Below, in pieces: positions 8,900 to 23,782 of a stretch of DNA of 59,691 bases (position 1 is its first letter; each line of letters begins with the position of its first letter). A program made the position numbers and the translations under genes. Below the pieces are notes generated by a model. It saw only the letters and a program-made list of their open reading frames with translations, was not told the DNA's origin and did no database searches. The DNA is from Gemmatimonadota bacterium (GTDB lineage: Bacteria; Gemmatimonadota; Gemmatimonadetes; Gemmatimonadales; GWC2-71-9): NCBI GenBank assembly GCA_025358055.1, contig JANYKV010000120.1, positions 1-59,691 of the forward strand, given 5' to 3'.

Positions 8900-9778
8900 A
8901 TGCTGCAGATCGACAAGCTCACTCACGTCTATCCGAACGGTACGCGCGCTCTCGACTCGGTGTCGTTTGAGGTGCCGCGCGGCATGTTTGGGCTCCTTGG
9001 GCCGAACGGGGCTGGTAAATCAACGCTGATGCGCTGCGTCGCCACCTTGCAGGTGCCGACATCAGGGTCGATCCGCTTTGACTCGATCGATGTGCTGGCC
9101 ACCCCCGAGGCCCTGCGACGCACCCTGGGGTATTTGCCGCAGGATTTTGGCGTTTACCCGCGCGTGTCGGCCTACGAGATGCTCGACCACATTGCCGTGC
9201 TCAAAGGCTATGGAGGGCGGGGCGAGCGGCGTGAGGTCGTCGAAGCGCTGCTGCATCAGGTGAACCTGTGGGACGTGCGGCGCAAGGCGCTGGCCGGCTT
9301 CTCGGGGGGCATGCGTCAGCGCTTTGGCATCGCCCAGGCCCTGATCGGCCACCCAGAGCTGCTTATCGTCGATGAGCCGACGGCCGGGCTTGATCCTGAA
9401 GAAAGCGACCGCTTTTTGAACCTGCTCGCCGAGACCGCCGAGAACGTCGTGGTAATCCTCTCGACCCACATCGTTCAGGACGTGGCGGAACTCTGCCAGC
9501 GGATGGCGATCATCGCCGGTGGCCGCATCGTGCGGGCCGGCGCCCCCCTCGAGCTCATCGCGGAGCTGCGCGGCCGGGTTTGGCGGAAGTCGATCAGCAA
9601 GTCCGAGCTTGAATCGCACCGCGCGGCCCACGAGGTCATCGCCACGCGCCTGTTTGGCGGGCGCACCATCATCCATGTGCTCGCGGACGAGCATCCCGGC
9701 GAGGGCTTCGAGCCCGCCGAGGGCGGGCTCGAGGACGTGTACTTCTCGACGCTGTCCCCCAAGCGTCGTGTAGCCTGA
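8900..9778 (+). CDS. ABC transporter ATP-binding protein
   Basis: The 292-residue ATPase has Walker A GPNGAGKST (Lys40), the Q-loop region LPQDFGVYPRVS, the signature FSGGMRQR near 133 and Walker B LLIVDEPTAGLD, followed by an H-loop histidine in LSTHIVQD. The C-terminal 80 residues resemble the regulatory tail of NatA/CcmA-like exporters. It lies 10 bases before the permease/peptidase fusion gene and surely energises it. It starts 37 bases after meaB, so read-through from the mutase operon is possible. Confidence 0.93.
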   Translation: MLQIDKLTHVYPNGTRALDSVSFEVPRGMFGLLGPNGAGKSTLMRCVATLQVPTSGSIRFDSIDVLATPEALRRTLGYLPQDFGVYPRVSAYEMLDHIAVLKGYGGRGERREVVEALLHQVNLWDVRRKALAGFSGGMRQRFGIAQALIGHPELLIVDEPTAGLDPEESDRFLNLLAETAENVVVILSTHIVQDVAELCQRMAIIAGGRIVRAGAPLELIAELRGRVWRKSISKSELESHRAAHEVIATRLFGGRTIIHVLADEHPGEGFEPAEGGLEDVYFSTLSPKRRVA

Positions 9779-9787
9779 GGCGTTGAC

Positions 9788-14756
<4,969 letters not shown>

Positions 14757-14804
14757 CTGTCGACGACTTGGGACTTCCACGGCTTCAACAGATGAAGGCG
14801 AGGG

Positions 14805-16583
14805 CTACCGGCGGGAGGGCGCAAATCGCCAGATGGGAACCTTGTCACGTTCGAGCCGCTCTCCGGTGAGCCGCGCGCGAACCATGGCGACCGGCATGTT
14901 CCCCCCTTGCAACACGGCGTCATGAAACTCCCGATCGGTCATTTTGCCCGACTCAACCAGCTCTCGGTGCAGCGCGCGAAATTCCAGGCCACCGATCATG
15001 TAGGCCACCTGATATAGTGGTGAATAGCTCCCATTGAACGAGCGTCGGACCTCTGCCGTGGCGTTGGCGCGCTCGTGCCCAACTCGGGTCACCAGGAAAT
15101 CGATGGCCTCCGTTGGGGTCATGGTGCCGAGATGGAATTTGAGTGAGAAAATGATGCGGGCCGCGCGGTGCATTCGCCAGAAGAGCATTCCCACCCGGTT
15201 TTCGGGTGTCTTGGGAAAGCCCAAGTCCCACAACAGCATCTCCCAGTACAGCGACCAGCCTTCGGTCCAGAATGGCGTTGCAAATACCTGCCGGTGCGGG
15301 TTATACCGGGCCATCATGAACCCCTGCAGATGGTGGCCCGGAATCAATTCATGGTGCACCGTCGCCCGAGCGAAATGGATGTTGTTGCCCCGGAGGCTCA
15401 TCAGCTTTTCCTCCTCCGCCATACCGTCCGTCGGATAAGACACTTGAATCACTTCACCACCCAGGAAAAACGGATTCGTCTTCTGGGCCGCGGGGGACAT
15501 CATTTCCATACGCCAGATTTCTTTGGCGAGCGGTGGGACGGTGAGGAGATGGCGTGACTCGACGAACTCGATCGCTTCGTTGGCGAGGTCGCGGACAAGC
15601 CCCGGTTGTTTCCCTGGTTCGACGTAGAGCGTCTTCACCTTCTCGAGCGCCGCCCTCCAGTCATCGCCGAAGCCCATGTCGCGGGCCGCCCGCTTGGCTT
15701 CCCGCTCACACCAGGCGAACTCCTCCTCCGCGATCGCGATCAACTCTTCGAGTGTGTAGGAGATCATCTCGAAGTTGAGGTCGCCCTTGATGGCGTCGGC
15801 GCCGATGGGATCGCCCACGATCGGCTCATCCTCACCCTCGCGGTAACCCACCACACGCTCGCGCAGTGTTTTGGTGTACTGCTTGAGGGCGCTGTCCGCC
15901 TTTCGGTAGGGGTCAGCCGACCACCAGGTGAAGTCAGGGTCGTAGCCCGCATAGTACCGATACCACTGCTCGAGCGTGCCCCGAAGCTCGGTGAGATGCG
16001 ACGCGGTTCGATAGGCTAAAATCCTCGAGGGGCGCGGCTCACCGCTTGCTCTGGTGGAGTCTCGAGGGGTCAGAAGGACTTTGCTCATACTGTCGAGGCT
16101 GCGTGCCATGGTGGCAAGTGTTCGGGCCGTCGCCTTAGGGTCGGAGTTTTCCATCCGGCGGCGCGATTCCTCTAGGCCCATGATCACTTGGGAAACCGGA
16201 ACAACCCGTAGCATCTCGCCCTGCAGCTTGTCTTCTCGACCCAACACTTCGAGGTCGTGGCGGAGGAGGTTATCGAGCAAGAGGTAGTCGATCCGGCCCT
16301 CGTGGCTCAAACGATCAAAGGCGATTGCGTGGAGCCGGGTTTGCCAGCCACTGTAGAACACTCGCAGGCGATCGTGCCGCGTGGGCGAAAAGGAGACCGT
16401 GTAGCGCCGGAAGAGTGACGCACGGTCGGTGGTGAAGAGATCCACCGTGTCGCGCAGTTCGCTGGTGGTTCGGTCGAAGGTGGTGCGAGGGGCCTGTCCG
16501 CTGACCGGAAACCGTGCGCTTCCCGCGGCGATCACGAACAGTACCACGAGTCGGGCCGCGCGCGGCGTCGGCATGCCGCTCAT
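14805..16583 (-). CDS. DUF885 family exported protein (metallopeptidase-like)
   Basis: The 592-residue protein has a signal peptide (MSGMPTPRAARLVVLFVIAA...) and the DUF885 core, including HHELIPGHHLQGF, which resembles a zinc HExxGH-type site. Other family-like segments are FWTEGWSLYWEMLLWDLGF and LVESGKMTDREFH. Family members are thought to be carboxypeptidase-like hydrolases, but function is poorly known. Start ATG 16583 overlaps the stop of the upstream DUF2911 gene (ATGA), which is why I prefer it to an ATG 39 bases further upstream. It is the last gene of the minus-strand run that begins at 21413. Confidence 0.82.
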   Translation of the reverse strand: MSGMPTPRAARLVVLFVIAAGSARFPVSGQAPRTTFDRTTSELRDTVDLFTTDRASLFRRYTVSFSPTRHDRLRVFYSGWQTRLHAIAFDRLSHEGRIDYLLLDNLLRHDLEVLGREDKLQGEMLRVVPVSQVIMGLEESRRRMENSDPKATARTLATMARSLDSMSKVLLTPRDSTRASGEPRPSRILAYRTASHLTELRGTLEQWYRYYAGYDPDFTWWSADPYRKADSALKQYTKTLRERVVGYREGEDEPIVGDPIGADAIKGDLNFEMISYTLEELIAIAEEEFAWCEREAKRAARDMGFGDDWRAALEKVKTLYVEPGKQPGLVRDLANEAIEFVESRHLLTVPPLAKEIWRMEMMSPAAQKTNPFFLGGEVIQVSYPTDGMAEEEKLMSLRGNNIHFARATVHHELIPGHHLQGFMMARYNPHRQVFATPFWTEGWSLYWEMLLWDLGFPKTPENRVGMLFWRMHRAARIIFSLKFHLGTMTPTEAIDFLVTRVGHERANATAEVRRSFNGSYSPLYQVAYMIGGLEFRALHRELVESGKMTDREFHDAVLQGGNMPVAMVRARLTGERLERDKVPIWRFAPSRR

Positions 16584-17140
16584 GGGGCGCGGAGGGGAAC
16601 CGACACCATGACGTCGCCCCATTGAAAGCGCATGATCGCACTATCCGCATCCACTAAGGGGAATGAGTACGTCATGGTCTCCAGGTGCGGGCCCGGCGCT
16701 GGTCGCACGCGCACGCGCAGAAAATCCTGTCCATCGACATACGGTTCGTGCCACACGTGAATCGCCTTGCTGAGGATCAAGGTCCACTCTTTTTCGTCAG
16801 GGATGGCCCACACGCTGTACGAGCCTGCCGGCACCGGCTGGCCGGCAAACTGCACCGGCTTGGAGAAGGAGATGGTGGTGACGGAATCGGCACCAGGACA
16901 CCAGGTTTTTCCCCACTTCACGACGTTCCCCCAGATCTGACGGCCGCGGGCCACTGGGCGGCTGTAGCTGATCTTGACATCAGTGCTCGCGATCTTCTGG
17001 GTGACGGTGGCTTCCTGGCTCTTCCGGATTTTTGGTGCCTGCGCAACGGCTCCCTCCACCGCGCCGAGCACGACGACACCGAAAACGAAGGCGAGAATGC
17101 CCGGATAAGTGTTCGGGCGAAAAGAGGCTCGCGGGTTCAT
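16580..17140 (-). CDS. DUF2911 domain exported protein
   Basis: The 186-residue protein carries a signal-like N-terminus (ILAFVFGVVVLGAVEGAVAQ) and then the DUF2911 pattern: TVTQKIASTDVKISYSRP, GRQIWGNVVKWGKTWCPGAD, PVPAGSYSVWAIPDEKEW and TLILSK. The domain is common in Bacteroidota, Gemmatimonadota and Acidobacteriota; its role is unknown. Both ends overlap neighbours by ATGA (start with the deacetylase stop, stop with the DUF885 start), so translation is coupled through all three genes. Confidence 0.88.
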   Translation of the reverse strand: MNPRASFRPNTYPGILAFVFGVVVLGAVEGAVAQAPKIRKSQEATVTQKIASTDVKISYSRPVARGRQIWGNVVKWGKTWCPGADSVTTISFSKPVQFAGQPVPAGSYSVWAIPDEKEWTLILSKAIHVWHEPYVDGQDFLRVRVRPAPGPHLETMTYSFPLVDADSAIMRFQWGDVMVSVPLRAP

Positions 17141-18111
17141 TGCATTCCCGCGACGTGACGTACGTACTCCGCGGCCTCGCGATGGGTCGTGAACCAGACG
17201 CCGGGTTTGCTCCGGATGTGCTCGATCAACTTTTCCAGCACGAGGATACGCGATCGATGGCCGATAATATGAGGGTGCATGGTGAGGAGAAACATCGTTC
17301 CTTCCTGGTATGCTCGGTCGAATTCGTCGAGAAACACCTGTAACACATCTCGTGGGGGGCTATATCGCGTTCCTCGGGGGTCGACCAGAGGTGCGTCATC
17401 CAAAATCCATTCGACCGGGAGCTCAACGATGCCGGTCGGCTGTCCATTGTCCAGCAGCTCGTAAGGGCTCTCGTCCGCCATCAGCGAGCTTTCGTACCGG
17501 ACACCGATCTCCCGAAGGATCTTCATCGTATGAGGGCTGAAATTCCAGGAGGGAGCTCGATACCCCACGGGCTTCGATCCGGTCAGCGTCGTCAGTTCAT
17601 CGAAGGCTCGGCGCAACAGATCTCGCTCGACGTCTTCGGGCAGATTGGAATTCAATTCGTGGATCCAACCATGCACCCCGAACTCGTGGCGGCCCGAACG
17701 TTTGATGGCCGTCGCCATCTCGGGGCTCAGCGCAAGGCTCACGGAAGGGATGAAGAACGTCGCAGGTACCCGATTCCGATCCAGCACGTCGAGCACTCGC
17801 TTCAGCCCAACCCGCGCTCCAAATTGACCCTGAGAGAGCTCGCCGATGGTCGGCTGACCGAAACGGAGCGGGATGGTCTCGTTGTCCACGTCGAACGAAA
17901 GCAATACCGCGACCTTGGCACCGGCGGGCCACCTCTTGGGTTGCAGGCTTCGTCCTGCGCGCACCGCGTTCACTGCTTTCCGAATGCTATCCGGCGTCCA
18001 CTTCCAGCCGGGCACTACCTCTTTCGGCACCTCCTGGCTCTCGATTTGCCGAGTTGCAGCGGTGAGCGCAACGAGTACTACCAAGGGGTGGAGCCAACGC
18101 AATGCGTTCAT
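17137..18111 (-). CDS. Polysaccharide deacetylase (NodB-fold) family protein
   Basis: The 324-residue exported protein has a hydrophobic leader (LHPLVVLVALTAA) and a NodB domain. SFDVDNE gives Asp74/Asp76, the zinc histidines are His147 and His151 (GVHGWIHE), and RAPSW at 185-189 is motif 3. The form resembles PgdA-type peptidoglycan deacetylases and cyclic-imidase/allantoinase-like members; the exact substrate is uncertain. ATG 18111 is preceded by CCTCCTGGAGAGACC, a good ribosome site, so the longer frame upstream is rejected. It sits 32 bases after the big Asp-box gene. Confidence 0.86.
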   Translation of the reverse strand: MNALRWLHPLVVLVALTAATRQIESQEVPKEVVPGWKWTPDSIRKAVNAVRAGRSLQPKRWPAGAKVAVLLSFDVDNETIPLRFGQPTIGELSQGQFGARVGLKRVLDVLDRNRVPATFFIPSVSLALSPEMATAIKRSGRHEFGVHGWIHELNSNLPEDVERDLLRRAFDELTTLTGSKPVGYRAPSWNFSPHTMKILREIGVRYESSLMADESPYELLDNGQPTGIVELPVEWILDDAPLVDPRGTRYSPPRDVLQVFLDEFDRAYQEGTMFLLTMHPHIIGHRSRILVLEKLIEHIRSKPGVWFTTHREAAEYVRHVAGMQ

Positions 18112-18143
18112 GGTCCTCTCCAGGAGGGTCTTCGAGTCCCCTA

Positions 18144-21100
18144 CTACTTCTCCGGCTTCCACGCGGGGACCCGGCCCGGGGTCCAGGGCGCTCCGATGGC
18201 TTCCGCCGCGTCCTGCAGTTTCTTGAGGTCGCTCTCGACCAGGGTCCGCAACTGATCGAGTATGCCTCCAAATTCACCGGCCGCCAAGTCATAGTTCCGC
18301 CGATGGGTTTGCGTCGCGTCGCCGGTGGAGTACCAATGGCCTCCGATGATCGTTTGCACCCGTTCCACGATCGATGGCGTCGAGGGCTCGGTACGCGCCC
18401 GAATGACCGCGTCACCGGTCAGCCTCGTCTTGATCGCTCGCAGGGTCGACTCGATGCGGCGGGCCTCGTCGCCAAGTTTTGTGTCGGCCCCGGGCGTTTC
18501 ATCCAGGCTCTTCTTGATGTGGCTGATGCGCGTCTCGGCCTCGCGTACAGCCTCAACGGCGCCCAGCACGGCCCGCTGGAGGCGAGCGGTGTTTCGCTCG
18601 AACGCGATGAGCGCCGCCCGATCGGGCTCCGGCAGCGAGGCGTTGTGCAGCGGCAGCGCTTGGAACGTTTGCGGCTCTCCCAACAGAACCTGAATGCCTT
18701 CCACTCGTTTGGCGAGCGACACCCGATACGTGCCCGGCACCACGAGGTAGCCAGTGGCCACGTCGCGCGGATCCTGCGGTGGGGCAAGACTCACCGGCTC
18801 CGCGGAAGGGTAGCGAAGATCCCAGGTCACCCGGTGCATACCGGTCGAGGTTGGCCCAGCGATCCGGCGAATGACGTTCCCCGTCTCATCCGACACGATC
18901 AAGACGATGGCCGGCGTCTCCTCGGCATCTTCGGCCCGGAGAGTTTCCCAGGAAGGATAGAACACCTCCGCCTTCTTCTTGGTCGCTTCCTTTTCAGCGT
19001 CCTGGCGGACCTGCTTTCTGGTTTTGATGTCGGCTTTGAGATAGTAGGTGAAGGTAGCGCCGAAGGGCGGGTTCGGCGCGACGTAGAAAGCGTCTCCCTG
19101 CGACGCCTTGTCGCGTCCTCCCATCGGGGAGGACGGAACGAACAGGGGAGTTGCCCGCACGGGCAAAAGTTCCGCTTCCTTCCCAACTGATGCGGTCGAG
19201 AGAGTTCGGAGCGGGGAATAATCATCGAGGATGTAGATCCCGCGGCCGAAGGTCCCGAGCGCCAAGTCGTTTTCGCGCACCTGAATCTTGATATCGCGCA
19301 CGGCAATGGTGGGCAAACCGGCCTTGAGCTGTACCCAGTGCTTACCCTGATCGACCGTGAAGAACACTCCGAATTCGGTTCCGACAAAAAGAAGATTTGG
19401 GTTGATATGATCCTCGGCGAACGCATAGACCGAGCCGCGGATTGGAAGGTCGCCCACAATCGAGGTCCAGGTGCGGCCCGCATCGGTGCTCTTCAGCGCA
19501 TAGGGCGCAAAGTCTCCCATCTTGTGATTGTCGAACGTGGCATACACGGTCGCGGCGTTGTGCTTCGATGCATCGACGCGAGACACATAGGTCAGCTCGG
19601 GCACACCCGGAAAGGTTGCGATCTTCCGCCAGGTGGTGCCGCCGTCTTCAGTGACCTGAATCAGCCCGTCGTCCGTGCCCGCGTAGAGCACACCTTCGCG
19701 CAACGGCGACTCCGACAGACTGACGATGTTCCCGTAAAACGAGGTGGAGGTGTTCTTGGCGACGGCATCCACGCTCCACACCCGATCCATCACCTTCAAC
19801 CGATTGCGATCGATTTGTCGCGTGAGATCGGGGCTGACCGCCTTCCATCCGTTGCCTCGATCGTCGGTGCGGAAAAGGCGCTGAGCCCCAAAGTAGAGCC
19901 GAGTGTTGGAATGGGGGCTGATAATAAGCGGCGAATCCCAGTTCCACCGGAGCGCCTCGCCCGCCTCGGCCTGAGGCTGAATGTCGACGGTCTCCCCGGT
20001 GCGCCGGTCAAAGCGAACGAGTTGCCCGTGTTGCCATTCGGAATAGACGATGTTGGGATCCTTCGGGTCGACGGCGGGTGTGAAGCCATCACCCCCGACC
20101 GTCACATACCAGTCGCTGTTGCGAATGCCGTGATTGGTGAGGGTCCGGCTGGGGCCGCCGAGGGTGTTGTTGTCTTGCGTGCCACCGTAGACGTTGTAGA
20201 ACGGCATGTCGTTGTCGAGCGCGATCTTGTAGAACTGAGTAAGGGGCAGATTCGCGACAAAGCTCCAGGTCGCCCCGCGATCGAAGCTCTCATAGAGCCC
20301 GCCATCACAGCCCACGAGCACGTGGCTGGTATTCGCTTGGTCGATCCACATCGCGTGATTGTCGACATGTTTCGATCCCTCACCGACCGCGTGTACCGTT
20401 TTGCCCCCATCTTCGGTGACACTGAGGAACGTATCCATGAAATAGACCCGATCCGCCACGATCGGGTCTGGGGTCATCCTCTGGTAGTACTGAGGGCTGG
20501 TGGACACGTAGCTGTTCATCTTCTGCCAGTTGGTACCGCCATCGGTCGATCGGTAGACCCCGCCGGCTTTGTTGGCCGCTTCAATGTGCGCGTAGAGGAT
20601 GTCTGGATTGGCGGGTGAGACGGCGAGGCCGATACGTCCCATCTCCTCGGTGGGCAAGCCATTTGTCACCTTCTTCCAAGTGACTCCGGCATCCGTCGAT
20701 TTGTAAATCGCCGACTCCGGCCCCCCGTCGATGAGGGTCCATACTCGGCGGGCGCGTTGATACGAGCTGGCGTACAGGATATCCGGATTGCGAGGGTCGA
20801 AATGAACTTCATTGGCTCCGGTATAGTCGCTGATTGCAAGCACCTGTTTCCACGTTTTGCCGCCATCCGTCGATTTGTACACGCCACGGTCCCCGCCGGC
20901 CTTCCAGAGCGGGCCTTGAGCCGCCACATACACGATGTCGGAATTCCGCGGATCGACCTTGATCATGCCGACGTGCTCGGAGCCTTTGAGTCCCACGTTT
21001 TCCCAGGTTTTTCCGCCATCCAACGACTTGTAGACCCCGTCTCCGTAGCTCACGCTCCGCTGGCTGTTGTTTTCTCCGGTCCCGACCCAGACCACCAACG

Positions 21101-21413
21101 GGTTCTTGGGATCGATCGCAATGGCGCCGATGGAGTAGGAGTTCTGGCCATCGAAGATGGGGCTCCAGGTCGTGCCGGCATTCACCGTCTTCCAGACCCC
21201 GCCCGACGCGGCCGCGACATACCAGGTGCTTTTGTCGGATGGATGGATTGCGATGTCGATGATGCGGCCACTGGTGACCGCCGGCCCAATGGAGCGAAAG
21301 CCGAGGCCGCTGACCACCGAGGATTTGAGGACGGTGTCCGTCGGATTCAGGGCCTGCGCGGAAACGGTCGACGGCGCGAGGGCAAGCAAGGTCCAGATGG
21401 GAATCAGGTGCAT
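18144..21413 (-). CDS. Exported Asp-box/BNR repeat protein (sortilin-like beta-propeller)
   Basis: The 1089-residue protein begins with a signal peptide (MHLIPIWTLLALAPSTVSAQA) and then has many Asp-box repeats such as GVYKSLDGGKTW and GVYKSTDGGKTW, separated by VDPRNSDIVYVAAQG-like strands. This builds one or two large propellers like VPS10/sortilin or the xyloglucanase fold. The last 300 residues include a beta-sandwich-like part (MHRVTWDLRYPSAEPV) and a helical tail. Such genes are often labelled glycosyl hydrolase, but no catalytic residues can be assigned here; extracellular polymer or peptide binding is as likely. First gene of the 14805-21413 operon-like run; a paralog is at 32526. Confidence 0.86.
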   Translation of the reverse strand: MHLIPIWTLLALAPSTVSAQALNPTDTVLKSSVVSGLGFRSIGPAVTSGRIIDIAIHPSDKSTWYVAAASGGVWKTVNAGTTWSPIFDGQNSYSIGAIAIDPKNPLVVWVGTGENNSQRSVSYGDGVYKSLDGGKTWENVGLKGSEHVGMIKVDPRNSDIVYVAAQGPLWKAGGDRGVYKSTDGGKTWKQVLAISDYTGANEVHFDPRNPDILYASSYQRARRVWTLIDGGPESAIYKSTDAGVTWKKVTNGLPTEEMGRIGLAVSPANPDILYAHIEAANKAGGVYRSTDGGTNWQKMNSYVSTSPQYYQRMTPDPIVADRVYFMDTFLSVTEDGGKTVHAVGEGSKHVDNHAMWIDQANTSHVLVGCDGGLYESFDRGATWSFVANLPLTQFYKIALDNDMPFYNVYGGTQDNNTLGGPSRTLTNHGIRNSDWYVTVGGDGFTPAVDPKDPNIVYSEWQHGQLVRFDRRTGETVDIQPQAEAGEALRWNWDSPLIISPHSNTRLYFGAQRLFRTDDRGNGWKAVSPDLTRQIDRNRLKVMDRVWSVDAVAKNTSTSFYGNIVSLSESPLREGVLYAGTDDGLIQVTEDGGTTWRKIATFPGVPELTYVSRVDASKHNAATVYATFDNHKMGDFAPYALKSTDAGRTWTSIVGDLPIRGSVYAFAEDHINPNLLFVGTEFGVFFTVDQGKHWVQLKAGLPTIAVRDIKIQVRENDLALGTFGRGIYILDDYSPLRTLSTASVGKEAELLPVRATPLFVPSSPMGGRDKASQGDAFYVAPNPPFGATFTYYLKADIKTRKQVRQDAEKEATKKKAEVFYPSWETLRAEDAEETPAIVLIVSDETGNVIRRIAGPTSTGMHRVTWDLRYPSAEPVSLAPPQDPRDVATGYLVVPGTYRVSLAKRVEGIQVLLGEPQTFQALPLHNASLPEPDRAALIAFERNTARLQRAVLGAVEAVREAETRISHIKKSLDETPGADTKLGDEARRIESTLRAIKTRLTGDAVIRARTEPSTPSIVERVQTIIGGHWYSTGDATQTHRRNYDLAAGEFGGILDQLRTLVESDLKKLQDAAEAIGAPWTPGRVPAWKPEK

Positions 21414-21617
21414 GGGTGTGAATTCCTACTTGGGTGCGACGTGAGTGGGTGGGACAAGGATACCGCATTCTCATCGAAGTCGCGCGGGGGATGGGCTACC
21501 TAACACCCCTTCCCAAAACGTCCGTGGTGAGCGAGAATCCGCGACTGCGTTTCCACCCGAAGGTGCCCAGCCAGCGCGGGCACCCGTGGGCGTTCCTTCA
21601 CTGGGAGAGAACCACGT

Positions 21618-22052
21618 ATGGATCAGGCACAGAACTACTCCAACCATCGCAGGTTTGTTCCGGGCTACCACGGGGTCCTGTTCCTCCTCATTCTCGCAAT
21701 CTTGGCCTGGTCGATCAAACAGTTCATCTCGTCGTTCTCTGCCAGCAACGTCATCAGCCTCGCTGCTGCGCTTTCGTTCGCCCTCCTGTTTTCCTACACG
21801 CGGTTCTTTGTTATGAAAGTACAGGATCGAGTGATTCGCCTCGAGGAACGGCTGCGGATGGAGGCGTTGCTCCCCGCCGATCTCAAGTCACGCATCAACG
21901 ATTTCACCATCAAACAGCTTGTGGCGCTCCGGTTTGCGTCGGATGGTGAGTTGCCGACGCTGTCCCGCAAGGTACTCATGGAGAATATCACTGACACCAA
22001 CACCATCAAGCAGCTGATCAAAGACTGGCGCCCGGACAATGCTCGGGCCTGA
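21618..22052 (+). CDS. DUF6526-like small membrane protein
   Basis: The 144-residue protein starts MDQAQNYSNHRRFVPGYH, has two hydrophobic segments (VLFLLILAILAWSI and VISLAAALSFALLFSY) and a charged C-terminal half rich in helix (VQDRVIRLEERLRMEALLP). The Q-N-Y-x-N-H-x-R-F start is what I remember of DUF6526. Function is unknown. The start has GGAGAG 8 bases upstream. It heads the + strand run toward the Rieske oxygenase and lies divergent to the gene ending at 21413. Confidence 0.72.
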   Translation: MDQAQNYSNHRRFVPGYHGVLFLLILAILAWSIKQFISSFSASNVISLAAALSFALLFSYTRFFVMKVQDRVIRLEERLRMEALLPADLKSRINDFTIKQLVALRFASDGELPTLSRKVLMENITDTNTIKQLIKDWRPDNARA

Positions 22053-22089
22053 CCGGCGCACCGGGGTCGGCCGACCGCGCCCGTCCAGC

Positions 22090-22644
22090 ATGGGGTTGAA
22101 GTGGCAACTCGGCGGTCCCTGTCTGGGGTTTGTCTCGCTTCTCCTCATTGCCCCGATCGGGGCCCAGGAGGCGCAGGTCCCAGTCCCGACCATCGCTGCA
22201 CGCCCCGATGACGTGGGCACGCCAGATGGCGTGATGAAGGCCTTCTATGAAGTCATCAGCGGGCCGAAGGGGCAACCCAGGGAATGGTCACGAGATCGCT
22301 CGCTGTACATTCCCGGCGTCCATTTCGTCTCGATGAACGAGACGCCTGACAAGCAGATCCGCGCGGCGGTGCTGACCCACCAGGAGTACGTGGATCGATC
22401 CGACGCCGGATTGGTCAAGAACGGATTTTTCGAGAAGGAAATTCATCGGACCACCAAGCGGTTTGGCAACGTGGCCCACGTATACAGCACGTATGAGTCC
22501 CGCACCACGCCCACCGGGCCGGTGATTGCGCGCGGAATCAACTTCGTGCAGCTGTTCTGGGACGGCCACCGCTGGTGGATCGCGGCCGCCATGTGGGATG
22601 ACGAACGCCCGAGCAATCCGATTCCCAAGGAATTCCTTCCCTGA
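22090..22644 (+). CDS. Exported NTF2-like protein, unknown function
   Basis: The 184-residue protein has a signal peptide (LGFVSLLLIAPIGAQ) followed by an NTF2/SnoaL-like cone: DGVMKAFYEVISGP, GFFEKEIHRTTKRFGNVAHVYSTYES and GINFVQLFWDGHRWWIAAAMWDDE. Such domains bind small hydrophobic ligands or act as enzyme scaffolds. The ATG at 22090 is preferred because it opens the signal peptide; an ATG at 22039 in the same frame would overlap the preceding gene. It lies one base before the Rieske gene, but being exported it is not an ordinary ring-hydroxylase beta subunit. Confidence 0.74.
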   Translation: MGLKWQLGGPCLGFVSLLLIAPIGAQEAQVPVPTIAARPDDVGTPDGVMKAFYEVISGPKGQPREWSRDRSLYIPGVHFVSMNETPDKQIRAAVLTHQEYVDRSDAGLVKNGFFEKEIHRTTKRFGNVAHVYSTYESRTTPTGPVIARGINFVQLFWDGHRWWIAAAMWDDERPSNPIPKEFLP

Positions 22645-22645
22645 C

Positions 22646-23782
22646 ATGCAGAAGCAAACCCGAGCAGCGGATTTTGCCGAGCTCAACGAGGTGGCGCTCT
22701 CCAGCGTGCCGCTCGAGCGGGCTGAAACGATTCCATCGGCGTGGTACACCGACCCCCGGTTTCACGCCTTGGACCGCGATGCGATTTTCGCCCGTACGTG
22801 GCAGGGAGTGGGCCATGTCAGTATGGTTGCGGGGCCGGGCGACTATTTCCTCGCGACCGTGGCGGACAACCCAATCATCGTGTTGCGGGACCGCGAAGGG
22901 GGATTGCGGGCATACTACAATGTCTGTCGGCATCGCGGCGGCCCGCTGGCCATCGAGCCCCAGGGTTGTGTCAAAGCCCTGACCTGCAAGTACCACGGGT
23001 GGACCTACCTCCTGGATGGCTCGCTGAGAGGAGTTCCGCTCTTCGACCGGGTGGAACTGTTCGACAAGAAAGATTTCGGCCTGGTGCCTCTCCGGATCGA
23101 CGTTTGGGAGGGTTTCATTTTCGTGAATCTCGACCCGGCTGCCCCACCAGTCGGCACGGTCTTCGCGGGCATCACCGAACGGATTGCGCCGAACCGTCTC
23201 ACGACAAAACGATTCGTTCGGCGGCTCGACTACGAGGTGCGCGCCAACTGGAAAGTGTATATCGATAATTATCTCGAGGGGTATCACGTTCCCTACGTCC
23301 ATCCGGAATTGACGAAAGCGTTGGACTACCAGCAATACAAGACCTATCTCGATAAGAGGTATTCCTTCCAGCATAGTCCATTGGCCGTGTCGGACGACAA
23401 TTTCTACACCGGTCAAGCGGGCGGTGAGGCGTTCTACTACTGTGTTTTCCCAAACTTCATGCTCAACATCCTGCCCACCCGGGTGCAGGTCAATCTGGTG
23501 CAGCCGATCGGGCCCGATCGGTGTCGGGTCATCTTCTGGTACTACTACGACGATGCGGAAAATCCAGCCCTCCGGAATGTGATCGAGACCGACATTGCCT
23601 ACAGCGACAATGTCCAGCGTGAGGATCGGGAAATCTGCGAGCACGTCCAGGCGGGGCTCACGTCCCGAGCTTACGACCGGGGCCGGTTCTCGGTTCAGAT
23701 GGAAAGCGCGGTCCATCATTTCCAGCAGCTGCTGAAGCAGGCCTACCGCGAAAGTTCGAGCCAGGATGAGCCGGTGTCATGA
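22646..23782 (+). CDS. Rieske non-heme iron oxygenase, alpha-subunit type
   Basis: The 378-residue protein has the Rieske cluster ligands Cys94-x-His96 (CRHRGG) and Cys114-x2-His117 (CKYHGW) and the mononuclear-iron site NYLEGYHVPYVHPE with His214 and His219. The C-terminal QREDREICEHVQAGL carries the likely Asp ligand. The arrangement suits ring-hydroxylating dioxygenases and the choline/glycine-betaine/carnitine mono-oxygenase branch; substrate cannot be told. The next gene, an APC permease, overlaps its stop by ATGA, so the oxidised compound may be an imported amine or amino acid. No reductase or ferredoxin gene lies next to it. Start ATG 22646 follows the NTF2-like stop by one base. Confidence 0.88.
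   Translation: MQKQTRAADFAELNEVALSSVPLERAETIPSAWYTDPRFHALDRDAIFARTWQGVGHVSMVAGPGDYFLATVADNPIIVLRDREGGLRAYYNVCRHRGGPLAIEPQGCVKALTCKYHGWTYLLDGSLRGVPLFDRVELFDKKDFGLVPLRIDVWEGFIFVNLDPAAPPVGTVFAGITERIAPNRLTTKRFVRRLDYEVRANWKVYIDNYLEGYHVPYVHPELTKALDYQQYKTYLDKRYSFQHSPLAVSDDNFYTGQAGGEAFYYCVFPNFMLNILPTRVQVNLVQPIGPDRCRVIFWYYYDDAENPALRNVIETDIAYSDNVQREDREICEHVQAGLTSRAYDRGRFSVQMESAVHHFQQLLKQAYRESSSQDEPVS

Noticed and set aside
19338..20618. Plus-strand open frame of 426 codons opposite the first Asp-box gene
   Set aside because: Antisense shadow of repeat-rich coding sequence; no recognisable domain or ribosome site.
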